A stretch of DNA of 64,000 bases from Entoloma clypeatum (taxonomy: Eukaryota > Basidiomycota > Agaricomycetes > Agaricales > Entolomataceae). The translations under genes were made by a program, and so were the position numbers. The notes under the pieces were generated by a model. That model ran no database searches, was not told the DNA's origin, and saw only the letters and a list, made by a program, of their open reading frames with translations. Location: positions 1,984,001 through 2,048,000 of the forward strand of contig OY751491.1 in NCBI GenBank assembly GCA_963565915.1, in the 5' to 3' direction. Below, one piece after another: positions 11,401-25,358 of the stretch (the first letter of the stretch is position 1; each line of letters begins with the position of its first letter).

Positions 11401-13197
11401 CTCAAGCCCAGGCAAGCCAAAGTAGAACTCTCTGTCGAACCTTCCGGGCCGCCTTAGCGCCGGATCGACCGCATCAGGCCTGTTCGTCGCTCCGATAACC
11501 ACGACCTGCCCGCGCCCGTCCATCCCGTCCATCAACGCCAGCAGGGTGCTCACAATCGACGCATGGATCTGGTCCTGCTTCGCTGAACGCACAGGCGCGA
11601 GCCCATCAATCTCGTCGAAGAAGATAATGGACGGCTGCGAGGCACGGGCTTCCTCGAAGAGCAGCCGGAGCTGTCGTTCGGCTTCACCGACCCATTTGGA
11701 GAGACAGTCGGCGCCTTTGCGCATGAAGAATGCTGGGGGGAAAGGGGTCAGTTCGGATGTAAGGAAGCTTGAAGCGAGGGACACACATATGGATCGGCCA
11801 TCGGAACGGCAGCTCGTGGCGAGGGCTCTGGCGAGGAGGGTTTTGCCTGTGCCTGGAGGACCATGGAAAAGGACGCCGCGGGGTGGGGTGACATTGAACT
11901 TTTGAAAGACTTCGGGGTACAGCAACGGAAGAAGTGTCATTTCTTTCAATGAGTGAATATCTATGGATAGAATTCATTAGTTGTCGATCAATGGATGTGT
12001 CATTACTTGCGTTCATCCAAACCGCCGACTTCATTGAAAGTGACGTTAACATTGACGCCCAAAGGATCGGCATCCGCTAAGACTTGACAGGTAAAATCAG
12101 ACATGACCAGGACAAAACACAACAGAAATTCCCATACTCGCTTTCTCGCTGATCTTTCCAAAGTTCGAAGGCGTACCCCCAGCAGCCAGGTCCCCTCCCA
12201 TCATCCCACTTCCCATCGCGCCAAATGCACCATCCCCGTACGGCTTCCTCGGTGTCCTGGTGACATGGTCCGAGTCCGAGTCCTCTCCTCCCACGCCCAT
12301 CCACCTTCCCAGCTCGGCACCGCTCGCACTCCACCCCAGCGACCGCCCTTTAGACCTGTGGGCACCCCCGCCACCATAACCATTGCTCCTTCCTGGGTTC
12401 CTCCCACCCCCGTTCGGCTTGGAAGGTGGCTTCCGCAACTCTTCCAGTGGTGGAGGGATGGCGTAATTGATCCTCTGGCGCGCACGCAGCGCATATGGCT
12501 TGCCATCGCCTTCTTCTTCTTCGGGCTCAGGCTCGGGTTCAGGCTCAGGCTCAAGATCAGACGATGTCTGAGGAGCATCGTCGATGGAGCCATCCGCATC
12601 TGCAGAGGCGCCAGAAGAGGTGTTGGCCACGTAGATGTCTTCCTCCTCTTTAGGAGCCTGCCGCGCATTGCGTCGAGTAAGTCGGCGGGTGCGGTCGCTG
12701 GGACCGGCGTTGGCGGCCGGAGCAGCGTGCTTGGGTGGTGTGAGCTTCTTAGTTCGGCTGCGGGTTGAGTATCTGGGATTGCTGAAAACCTTGTTGTCGT
12801 CATCGCTAGCAATGAAACTATTGGCTCGTGTAGCGCGCGTAATCCTTCGTGTTGGTCGGCGTGGTCCTACTTCCTCGTCGTCATCGTCATCCGCGTCGGC
12901 ACCACGCGAGTGGGATTGGGGGCGGGGACGTCTCGGGGGAGGTTCCATGTCCACCTCGTCGAAGAGATTGGCAGGAGCTAGGGGGTCGTCCTCGCTGGCG
13001 CTTTCTTGATATTTTATTCTCACTATTTTTCTTCCCTTTGACGAGGTAACCCAAACAACTCCATCCTCCTGCGGCGCCTCATCGTGTGGGCCCTCCATTG
13101 AGTTGTCGCTTTGTTGATATTCAGACCCAGAGGGGTCAGCGCTCCCTGGAACGTTGTCCTTCTCGGCGAGGAAAGCCAGCTCTTTCCACGATGACAA
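8468..13197 (-). CDS. YTA7: Yta7/Abo1 (ATAD2-type) AAA ATPase with bromodomain-like region
   Basis: Nine exons, complement of 12138-13197, 12011-12082, 11787-11960, 11209-11732, 11020-11152, 10757-10966, 10547-10701, 9957-10490 and 8468-9886, giving 1426 aa. The family remodels or loads histones on chromatin. Order: acidic disordered N-terminus (1-370); AAA1 with Walker A GPPGTGKT, Walker B IIFFDEIDG and ATNRPDAVDPALRRPGRFD; AAA2 with degenerate Walker A (GPVGMGQG) and no DE in the Walker B position, as is usual here; bromodomain-like helices near 1035-1110 (DLEKMHSDLF, TPQDFLDDV); conserved C-terminus. The intron at 11961-12010 has a GC donor (GCAAGT); using it restores GGLDEHIHSLKEM. Divergent from the SR kinase gene. 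Confidence 0.92.
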
Positions 13198-16261
<3,064 letters not shown>

Positions 16262-16683
16262 AAACGTGTTGCAGCCAGAGGCCGTTAGATGGGAGTTGGG
16301 CAATGAAGGGAAATTTTCGTGGTTTTCTCCGTTCCGAAATCTCTTGCTTTCTTGCTGTCTCATCTCCACCCTAGACTTACTATTCTGATGTCGAAAGTAC
16401 CAGAACCTCGCGCCTTTGCGCGCCAAGATACCGATACCATACAAAACATCCTCCACCCTAAACACTGGTTACTGACTTTGTTACTTCCTTCTCCCTTTTC
16501 GTTTTCCTTGTCTTCTCTGCTCGTTGTGTAGGAGGTGTAGATTGCGCTCGGCGGGTTTTTCCTCTCTCTCTCGCTCTCTCCCGATGTGTGTTATAGACGG
16601 CTCGAAGAAGTAATGAAATGTCCCTTTTTTCTCTCATCATTTTAGACCAAGACCAATGCATTATCATGGTGACACAAGATTGT
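16262..16683. other. Convergent 3' intergenic region
   Basis: 422 bp between the stops of SKY1 (+) and RRF1 (-). T-rich and TC-rich tracts, presumably 3' UTRs. No gene or repeat seen. Confidence 0.5.
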
Positions 16684-17593
16684 CTACTTTGTACCAGTCA
16701 CTTTCTTGAGGTTGGCAAGGACTTGGTCAACCTCACGGATATACCGATCAGTAAGTTTCTGGAACTGAGTAGACGACAAGAATATTAGAGAATATTTCAG
16801 CAAATTAACAGAAACAGAACACGCACTTCCTCCACCTCAATAGAGTGTTTTTCGTATTTGCCACGTTTGAGGCTGGCTTGGTGTTGTTTCCGCACTTGCA
16901 CACGGATCTCTTCAGCCTTCCGCTGCGCGGCCGTTACTTGCGCGGTTCTAGTTTCCACAGTCGGTCTGTCATGGCACCGTTTAGGTTCGATACAGAACAA
17001 AATACAAGTTAAGAACATACCTAGGAATGGGAACTTTAATGGTTCGGGAATCGTGGCGTTGGGGAACGACGCCTGGTATTTTAGAGTCATACAACGCCTG
17101 TTCGATTGATTTAAGGGTCTACTGAACTCTCAGTGAGCGAATTTAAAAAAAAAGAGGTACAAAAAAAAAGAAACCTCACATCTTCTTGAAACACAGTGAT
17201 GAGCAGAGTCGTGCCCTCTCTCACACCTACCGTCGCCAAGTCCTCCAACCGCGCCGTCGTCCCATCCGCAAGCCTGACGCGCACCGGCGAGAGAAGAGCA
17301 GACGTCACACGTCCACTCGCACGGCTCTCGATCGACGCGCAGTCTTTCCTGTACCACTCCACGGAGGCCTGCATGCTCGTCTCCGCCTTGGCGTATTCCG
17401 CCTGGGCAGCCGGGTCCGCCAACCGTTGCTGAGACCCTGGCACGAAGGTTGCGGTGGACTTGGCCTGTTTCTTGGCTGATGCGTAGGTGCGACGAGGAAC
17501 CGCTCGTGCGCGGTGGGCCTTTATTATCGATGGCTGTGGTCTTAATGTACGCGCTTGTGCTCTTGCACAAAAGATGAGTCGAGAGAGCGACAT
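16684..17593 (-). CDS. RRF1: Mitochondrial ribosome recycling factor
   Basis: Four exons, complement of 17180-17593, 17021-17118, 16827-16965 and 16684-16764, giving 243 aa. RRF splits post-termination mitoribosomes. Conserved family segments: SRASGRVTSALLSPVRV, TIKVPIPRPTVETRT and the C-terminal helix with EEIRVQVRKQHQ and FQKLTDRYIREVDQVL. The chosen start gives an Arg-rich, acid-free N-terminus (MSLSRLIFCARAQARTLR), a typical matrix-targeting presequence. An upstream in-frame ATG at 17746 would overlap the shared promoter and is less likely. Divergent from the ornithine carrier gene, 156 bp away. Confidence 0.88.
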
Positions 17594-17749
17594 TGTTGGG
17601 AACACGTGGTTTGCCCACGAGCAAAAACTTGTTCTGGTTCCGATCCCGGTCATGCTCAGCGCGGACCTTGCAACAGTGCGATTTGGTACTCTAGCAGCCT
17701 GCCATGCAAGCTGTGAATTTGACGCTCTACTACTGAATATACGCAAGAC
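17594..17749. promoter_or_regulatory. 156-bp divergent promoter of two mitochondrial genes
   Basis: The only DNA between the ATG of RRF1 (-) and the ATG of the ornithine carrier (+). It must hold both promoters and 5' UTRs, which suggests shared control of two mitochondrial proteins. No motif was assigned. Confidence 0.55.
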
Positions 17750-18897
17750 ATGGAAACCTTACCAGATGCTTTCAACAGAGACTCTGCCGCCATCCGAGCG
17801 GTAAAAGACATCACCTTTGGCAGCGTACGTCTTGATTTCTCCACCCTCAAACATCCTGAAAACCGCATCATAGATTGCAGGCATGGTGTCAAAGGTCTTT
17901 GAGCACCCTTTCGACCTCACAAAAGTACGACTGCAGGCCCAAGTCCTCGATTCCTCGGCTAGGTTCAAAGGACCCATAGATTGTCTCGTAAAAACCTGGA
18001 AGAATGAAGGGGTCCGAGGCTTGTATCGTGCAAGTCCCTATTCTATGCTTTGTTATCATGTCCTCAAATCGCTTCAACACAGGGTCTCCCCGCTCCAATC
18101 GTCGGTGCAATGGCCGAGAACGCATCTTTATTCCTCGTCTACAGCGAGCTCCAAAACGTCATCCGACGCGTAACCGCCCGCCCCCTCTCCGAAAAGCCCA
18201 CTCTCCCCCAACTGGCACTAGCAGCCGCAGGCGCCGGGATGTTCACCAGCTTCCTTTTGTACGTAACCCCCCACACCCACCCATGTTCTGCCCCCTAACT
18301 CATGCCCTTCACAGAACCCCCATCGAGCTTGTGAAATGCAAGATGCAGGTCCAGATGCTCGTGACCCCCGCAACCGCGGCGCTTCCCGGACCCTTCGCCG
18401 TCTTCACCTCCGTCATCCGCAACGGAGGCCTCCGCGGTCTATGGCTAGGCCACACCGGCACGCTCATCCGTGAAACGGGTGGAACAGCAGCGTGGTTCAC
18501 GACCAAAGAGTTCGTGGCTGGCCTCCTCGTCGCACGTCGTCAGAAACAGCACGGTGGAGAACATCCCCTGGTGCTCACCTCTTCCGGTCATCCGCAGTTG
18601 CTTCCTTGGGAGTCCGCCCTTTCTGGAGCATGTGCCGGGGCCATGTTCAACCTTGCTCTCTTCCCGGCCGACACCGTCAAAAGCGCCATGCAGACCGAGG
18701 AAGAACTACGTCCAACTAAATCTGGGAGTGGAGCGGCACCAAAGCCCAGTTTCTTGGGAACCGCAAAAGCAATGTATAGAGCACAGGGTATCAGAGGCCT
18801 TTACGCAGGATGTGGAATAACTGTCGCTCGTTCGATACCAAGCAGTGCGATCATCTTCTTGATATATGACGGTCTTAGTAAAGCTTTCGGGTCATAG
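17750..18897 (+). CDS. ORT1: Mitochondrial ornithine carrier (SLC25; Ort1/Arg11 type)
   Basis: Four exons, 17750-17824, 17874-18029, 18083-18258, 18315-18897; 329 aa. Three mitochondrial-carrier repeats are visible by their signatures HPFDLTKVRLQ, TPIELVKCKMQ and FPADTVKSAMQ, each followed by a G-L-Y/W-G-type motif. The Arg-Glu-Thr-Gly-Gly-x-x-Ala-Trp-Phe segment after repeat 2 resembles ornithine carriers (yeast Ort1, Neurospora ARG-13). The role would be exchange of ornithine across the inner membrane for arginine synthesis; substrate is inferred. Intron 2 (18030-18082) has a GC donor (GCAAGT); a GT donor one base earlier would break the frame. Confidence 0.85.
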
Positions 18898-19001
18898 ACT
18901 AATCAAACATGTAGAATTGGATAACATACATAGTCATGAACATATCCTCCCGCACACGAAATCCTCAAAACATACACATAATAAAATAGGAAAAAATAAA
19001 A

Positions 19002-22000
19002 TCACGGCCTCCACATAGGCTTGTTCTGCCGCGTCCCAGCGCCAGCACCAACACCCGTAACCTTCCCTCTCCACTCCCCGATACTCTTCACCCTTTTCAG
19101 CTGAGGCCCCCTCTCCACGGCCCTCTCCTTCTCCTCAAAGCTTTTCACAAGATCCTTCACACTCGCCCCGCTGCTCCTCCTCGGCCTTGGCACCTCCTTC
19201 ACCTTATAAGTACTATCCTCAGGCAGCGACACATGCTGCAGCTCCACCAGCCTCTGCGGCTTCCTTCCCCTCGTCGCCTTCTCCGTAGGCTTCGGCGCAG
19301 GGTGCAGACTCACAATCTCCTTGGGGTGCTTCGGCTTCGGCTGCGGCGCGCGCACGGGCGTCTCGATCGGCCCGCGGGGTTTTTCGAGCACGTCAAGCGG
19401 GGGAAGCGGCAGGCCTGGCTGGCGCGGCACCTGATGGCCCGTCTTCTTTGGTCCGGGCGGGGCCGTCTTCGACAGCGTGGGCAAATACGAAGTAAAGAAC
19501 CCCTTGAACCGCTTGCCAATGGTCGCTGGTGCAGGATGGTGGGGCGCAGACGCAGCCACTGAAGACGAAGACGATGCATCCGTCTCCATCACCATCGTCG
19601 CATTAGCCACCTCGGCCTCTTCCTCTTCATCCTCTTGCGCTTCATCGCGAGCGATCGCAGCAGCAGGAGACGTCTCCACCGTCTGGCTAACTGCAATAGC
19701 TTCCTCCAGCAAATGTGAATATCTCGGCGCCAGCAAGGACATGGGGAGCTTCTTCCTCGGCTCCTTCTTCTCCACAGGTGGTGGGAGATCTGCAAACGGC
19801 GCATTCTGAACCACAGGAGGCGGCAGCAAAGGCCTCTTCATCTGTGCCCGCGCAGGAGGCTGCGCGCGGCGGCCAAGCGGCGTGAAATCAGGCACGTCCA
19901 TCGAAGGTACCCTCCGATTATTCCCAAACACATCAAGCGTCTCCGAACTTGGGGTATATGGCGTCGTAGGGGGGGCTACATTCCCTGTCCGCTGCTTATT
20001 TTGCAACGCCTTGACACGATGCAACAAGTTCTCCCTGCGATTAATCTCAGAATCCAACACAACACCCAAAAAAAAAGAAAAAGAAAAAACAACCCACATA
20101 TTCCACTCGTCCCCAAACCCGCTCATAACCTCCTCTCCACCCACCATCCCCACAAACCGCCTCACGACCGCCTCCGCTCTCACAGCATCCACAGGCATCA
20201 GCACCTGCCCGCGCCCGACCTCCAACCTCTCATCCGTAAAGCACGCATCAAGCAGCTTCCACTCTTCCTTCGTCCACTCTCTCTTCCCTTTGCCCCACGC
20301 CACCATCACCACAGGCCTCGGGGTAGGAGCAGGCCTCGGTGGGCCAGGCGTGACGAACGGGTTCCTATCCCTCACCGCATCCGGTGCAGGGGTCCCACCG
20401 ACCTCCTCCTCAGCCTCCTTCAACAACTCCGGCAGCGTCTTCGCCGGACTTCCAGGGATATATACCCTATCCCCAATAACACCCATCGTCACCCTCCTCT
20501 TCTTCTCCTGCGTACGGGCCTTAACAACACCGCCCTCAAGCACGCCCACACTCCTCCCTCCCCTCCCCGCAAACGAGTGCCGTTTCTTCTGCTTCATCAT
20601 GATCTTCGTAAAGCACTCATAATCATGCTAAAGAAAGAGATCATAAATCAGCCTTGCTCCTTTGACATGAAAAAATAAGAACAAAAAGGGCACCTGCTTC
20701 AGAATCGCAGCAGCCCTCGCAGCAGCCCTCGGATCCGCACTCGTGATCTTGACCACTCCCAAATCAAGGTCCTCGCTCTCGTCCCCGTCGTCCCCGTCAT
20801 CCGAGGCGTCCTCTTCCACCATCGCATCAATTCCGTCATGGGCAACAGAGAAGTCGTCCCGGGTTTGAGAACATCCTCCGCGCTGGGACATAGTCCGCTC
20901 CTGCATGTCCTCTTCGAGCGTGAGTGGGAGGACAGAAGCGGCTTGCTCTTGTTCAATGACAACTGGCTCAGGGGTGACCTCGCGGACAAGCGGTGGTGAG
21001 AATCGTTCCTCGGCTTCAGGTGCGACGAGGGGCGTCGGAGAACGGGACTGTAATACAACGGGAAGCTCTTGCTCTTCTTGTTCTTGCTCAACAGACATCT
21101 GACGTACCCCCGGTTCTTCTTCAGGTTCTTCTGCGTCTAGTTGTTCTTCGTGTTCGACACCAGACGCGTCTAACACATCTTGGCTCTGCTCTTCTTCTTG
21201 TGCCTCCGGGCTCCCTTCCTCCCTTACCAACTCCAGCCTTCCAATCCTATTGGGGAACGGCGTAATCGGCCTGCCCCACTCCTCCATCCTGACCCTCGTC
21301 GCGCTGCTCGGCGGGTCCGTCTTAGTCCTAACACTCAGCGCCCTCCACCTGCCGGTATACTCACCCTCTCCGACATCAACTATCTCGCTCCTCGCTCCAA
21401 GAACACGATCATCATCGTCACTGTCACTCCAGTCATCGTCGGGAGACGCAGGCGGGTCAAAGTTGAACGCGAGCAAGGGAGTAACATCCGGGTCCACGTC
21501 CATTATGCTGCTCATATCCGTGGACCCTTCGGGCTCGGGATGGTTGGCCCAATCAAACCTGTCCGCGCCGTCCATATCCTCATCCTCGCTCATAGGATCC
21601 GACGACGGCGGCAAGCTCTCGCGCAAGTCCACCTCCCTCGGCTTCGCCATCCTGGGCCGTGTGGGGGTCGACGATGGCTCCGGGGGGCCCGACAACAAAA
21701 GGGGGTCGTCCGTTGGGCTCGGAGGGGGCATCGGCGCGCTGAGGTCAATGGGGGGGAGCTCCTTCTTGACGATGACGATCTTGAGCTCCTTCACCTTCGT
21801 CTTCTGGGTGCTGCCCTCGGTCTTGCGCTTGGACGACTTGGAGATGGTCGGGGTCATGATGACGACTCTGGGCGGGGTGAAGACGTCGGTTGGGGGCTCG
21901 TACGCGGGGATGGGCGTGGTGCGGCGTGCGCGGGCGGAGATGGTGGTGCGGCGGGAGGCGCTGCTGGGGATGGGCGGGAGGTAGTCTGCCTCGGGATTCT

Positions 22001-22420
22001 CTGCGTGCGGGGACTTGGCGAGCAGGAGAGACGGGCGTGATGACTTGGTGGGTGTGCGGTGGACGGGACGCGTCGGTGAGTCGGCGGCGACCAACGAAGA
22101 GTGTCTGTGCTGTTTGCGTGGTTTGGGGTTGGGTGTGGTATCGACAGGTGTGTCAGGGACGGGCTGTGGCACGTTGCGTTTGCGTTTAGAAACGGATGCG
22201 ACGAGGCTGGGGGTGAGGGGTATCGATCGCTGTTCTTATAGATTAGTATGAAATAGAGAATGAGCCCAATTCGCACCGATACGCGACGGAGGCTGAGGGT
22301 TTCCTCCGGGGGAGGGCTGATAAGCTGTGTGCGTGCGGCAGACGCGTCGTCGAGGTTGTAGAGGGCCATTGGGGTCCGTGCGCTTCTGGTGCTGGACTGT
22401 CTGATGACCTTGTTTTCCAT
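19002..22420 (-). CDS. Large acidic, mostly disordered protein of unknown function
   Basis: Four exons, complement of 22277-22420, 20694-22229, 20098-20627 and 19002-20034, giving 1080 aa. The first 600 residues are Pro/Ser-rich, basic then strongly acidic (DDDWSDSDDDD, QEEEQSQ). A folded-looking region near 650-740 contains REWTKEEWKLLDACFTDERL followed by a second helix, somewhat like a Myb/SANT repeat, but I cannot confirm this. The C-terminus ends in a basic tail with SVKDLVKSFEEKER. No signal or membrane segment. The exon 3 to 4 splice (donor 20097, acceptor 20035) restores WNMENLLHRVKAL. A nuclear location is plausible from basic clusters only. Confidence 0.65.
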
Positions 22421-22509
22421 TGTCGTCGTCGTCGTCGTCGTCCAGAACAACGATTTCAACACCACGTGATCGTATGAGGAAGAGTCGGTAATTTACATAA
22501 GCAAGCTTC
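22421..22509. promoter_or_regulatory. 89-bp divergent promoter with (GTC)n tract
   Basis: Separates the ATG of the acidic unknown gene (-) from the ATG of SIN1 (+). It starts with a (GTC)-type trinucleotide run at about 22421-22441 that abuts the minus-strand start codon. Extremely short for two divergent genes. Confidence 0.5.
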
Positions 22510-24945
22510 ATGTCGCTGGTGAGCGATAGAGAGTGAGTTGTTTTGTTGAATAGATTTTTATTAACTTGACTTACATTTCATTAGCTATCTAATCCACAGT
22601 CTTCGGTTGTCATACCTCCGCGATGTCGAGGACCCATATGGACCCCGCATCATCACACTCGATCAGTCCTACAATTCTAATCCCTTCATCATCGCCGCGT
22701 CCCTTGCCGATGTCGAAAGATGGCCCGAACTTGCTATGCCAGTCAGTCCAGAAGTAAGCGAGGACGAGGCAGAACGTCCATCCGGATTTCCCGGTGCACG
22801 TCTCAAGTACACTCACACCATCATGGGTGGAAGGTCTGGTGGTCTCGGCATGCGGGTCCACGGAAAGAGAGCCTCCCTCTCCAAACGTTTCTCAGGCACT
22901 TCCCCTCAGGTCGATGTTCAGGACCCCGTATCAGCTCCTGAGGTTGCTGAAGTTGTTGAAGTTGCTGAAGTTGACAGCATGGACGAAGGCGACCCATTTG
23001 AGCTGTCCCGCTCGCGTATTGCTGACTCTCTGACCGGAATGTCTTTCGAGATGATCACCCCTGCGGCAAGCGCCCAGCGGGATATTCGCAAGCCAGAAGG
23101 AGAGGATGTCCCTCCCACGCGCACACCGACCAATGCCAGTGTCTCCTCAATACCTACTCCTCCAACCGAAACCTACTTCACCAGGAAGAAGGTACCGCCT
23201 TTTAAGCCACTTACATCAGCATTATCAGCCATGCTTGCGTCGGCAGACGCCACATCCAACCCTTTTGCAGAACTGTATGCGGCAATCTCAGGACGGGGCG
23301 AGAGTGCTTCTGAAGACGTCATCGTGTATTTCCCCCAGGAGCAAACCGGGAAACCAATGGAATTGAATGTGAGGAAGGACGCCACAGTGGAAGAAGTCAT
23401 TGGGTTCGCATTATGGTCCTATTGGAAGGACAGCTGGCTGCCAAAGATAGATGAAGGCTTGAGTGGGGAGGATGACCCGAAATGGGAGACGAGGGTATCA
23501 GCCGTTGGTTGGACTCTACGAATAGCGGAGGAAGATGGCGAGGTGGATGATGACTTCCCGCGTATGTCTATCTTCTTTGCGTCCTGTTAGGATGCTCGAC
23601 TCGTTTGCAGCCCCTGACAGGCTAGGAAAAATATCGAAATTCAATGCGGACGCCTATGCTGTCATGGCGGCTAACCCCGTACAAGGTATGTTCGCAGTCG
23701 CATATGACCCTCAAGATATCAGGGTCCTGATCTTCCCTGATAGTACAACAGAACCAACTTATCGAGTCGAAGATCCAGCGGCACCCGTCAAGAACGACCA
23801 AAAAACCCGAAAAACCCGCCGGCCCCCTGACAAATCTACTGCCTTCCACTACATCTAGTACCACCCTCTTGACATCCTCTTTCGGCTCTGTGCCCTTGGC
23901 AACTTCGCTAGGCCCTTCCTCGAGTCAAGGGCCACCAATCTTTTTGCGAATCAGGGTGGCGGATATGGCGGATATGGCAGACACAGTGCATATCTCGACT
24001 ACGATACCTGTGTATGTCTTCTCGCATCTGTTCTGACTCCTCTCTAATGGAGACTATTCAGCTCATCGGGTATGTACATGCAGGAAGCGCTGGAGCTTGT
24101 ATGTCGGAAACGTAAGCTTTCTAATCCGAACGAGTACGCATTGTTACTTGGGGACAAGAGTATCCTTATTCCCCTCGATCGGACCGTGGCAAGCTTACAA
24201 GGGAAACGCGAACTTCTTCTCATCAAACGGAGCATGCTGCCTCAGATCGGGGATTTACTCAAAGTTACAGGCAAGACCACCGATCCCAATGGTTTGTTGT
24301 CACTCCTACTCTGTCTCTCATCGCCTAATTCCAAACTGTCCAGCGTCGATTTTCTCCAAACGCATGTCAGATACTCCCGAGGTCCAATATGCCTCTATGG
24401 CAGATTTCACTGCTGGATATAAGGCAGGTCACTACGAGGCGTTATCGTCGCATGTATACTAACCCACTTGTTTAGAAATACACCATATTCCGCAAAACTC
24501 CTATGCTTCTCGCACGACAGGAGCGCACGCTTGCCATAGATGGAGTATACGTTCATGTTCGTACCTCCCTCTACACCACCCGACCATCAGCAGGTCTCAT
24601 TGTCTCTTCTCCAGATAATGCCGGCGTCGAACAAGGCCAAGGCCGTATTTGATACCGGGAAAACGACTTCGTATCATATAAAGAGCATCGCAGACTGTCA
24701 GCAATCGGCAAAGACATCATCTGTATTCAAGCTTGTGCTAAACAGGGGCGGGGCGAATAAGAGGTATGATTTCGAGGCGGAGAGTCCAAGACTTGCAGGT
24801 CAGCCTGCCGTCCGCTTCTGCTCTGCTTTATGCTAAACCATGGTTTGTTGAAGGGGAAATTGTGCAGACGATAAAAAGTTTAAAGGCTTCGCTGGACCGT
24901 TCGGGAACGGTCAGCAAATCAAGGCGGAGTAGGCAGGTCGCGTAG
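22510..24945 (+). CDS. SIN1: TORC2 subunit Sin1/Avo1
   Basis: Nine exons: 22510-22532, 22585-23561, 23611-23685, 23744-24011, 24062-24291, 24344-24423, 24476-24556, 24615-24798, 24854-24945; 669 aa. Sin1/Avo1 is the scaffold that presents AGC-kinase substrates to TORC2 at the plasma membrane. Evidence: N-terminal DYLIHSLRLSYLRDVEDPYG; a CRIM domain around NPFAELYAAISG...IVYFP...VGWTLRIAEEDGEVDDDFP; the following KISKFNADAYAV and VQQNQLIESKIQR; an RBD-like middle; and a PH-type C-terminus beginning YKKYTIFRKTPMLLARQERTLAIDG. The intron at 24424-24475 uses a GC donor (GCAGGT), needed to join YK to KYTIF. Confidence 0.9.
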
Positions 24946-25358
24946 AGAGTCAGACTCTCACTGGCTTACAGGAGCAAATTGACAGTTGCCAAACCATGTA
25001 TATTGATACAGCAAAACAGTACAGATACAGGAGCGATCATGAAGTCGAATTTTTTTCCTAGGGCGCCCTAGAACATTTCGGGGTGTCGAACTTTTTGAAG
25101 CGGTCGCTCGATTTGCTTCGGCTGGTGAGGACGATCCCTGCGTCATAATGGGGTACCATTAGTGCTTGACTGCTTTTCTTTCCGTCGACGCGGAGTGATA
25201 GCGGTTTTTGCTATGGAGAAGGTCTAAGCGCGTCTTACTCGATCGCAGTGGTAGTAAAGGAACCAGGGGAAAATGGCCTCTTGCCGGTGAAGGTGGCGGT
25301 GACATCTGAATCTCTGTTGACGACGCGCACTAAGAAGACAGGTACCTGATGTCACTGA
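24946..25358. other. Convergent 3' intergenic region
   Basis: 413 bp between the stops of SIN1 (+) and the deacetylase gene (-). A minus-strand frame here (about 25210-25330) is open and could be a leftover or alternative exon, but it lacks a start and a splice link. Treated as 3' UTR. Confidence 0.4.

Noticed and set aside
12103..12768. 221-residue plus-strand frame
   Set aside because: Antisense to the acidic N-terminus of YTA7, whose frame is supported by splicing and homology.
21180..22040. 286-residue plus-strand frame
   Set aside because: It is antisense to a spliced, compositionally consistent minus-strand gene; low-complexity Arg-rich translation typical of a shadow.
25165..25335. 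Minus-strand open stretch downstream of the deacetylase (VPVFLVRVVNRDSDVTATF)
   Set aside because: It reads well, but no start and no splice from the last exon connects it in frame, so it was left as 3' region.
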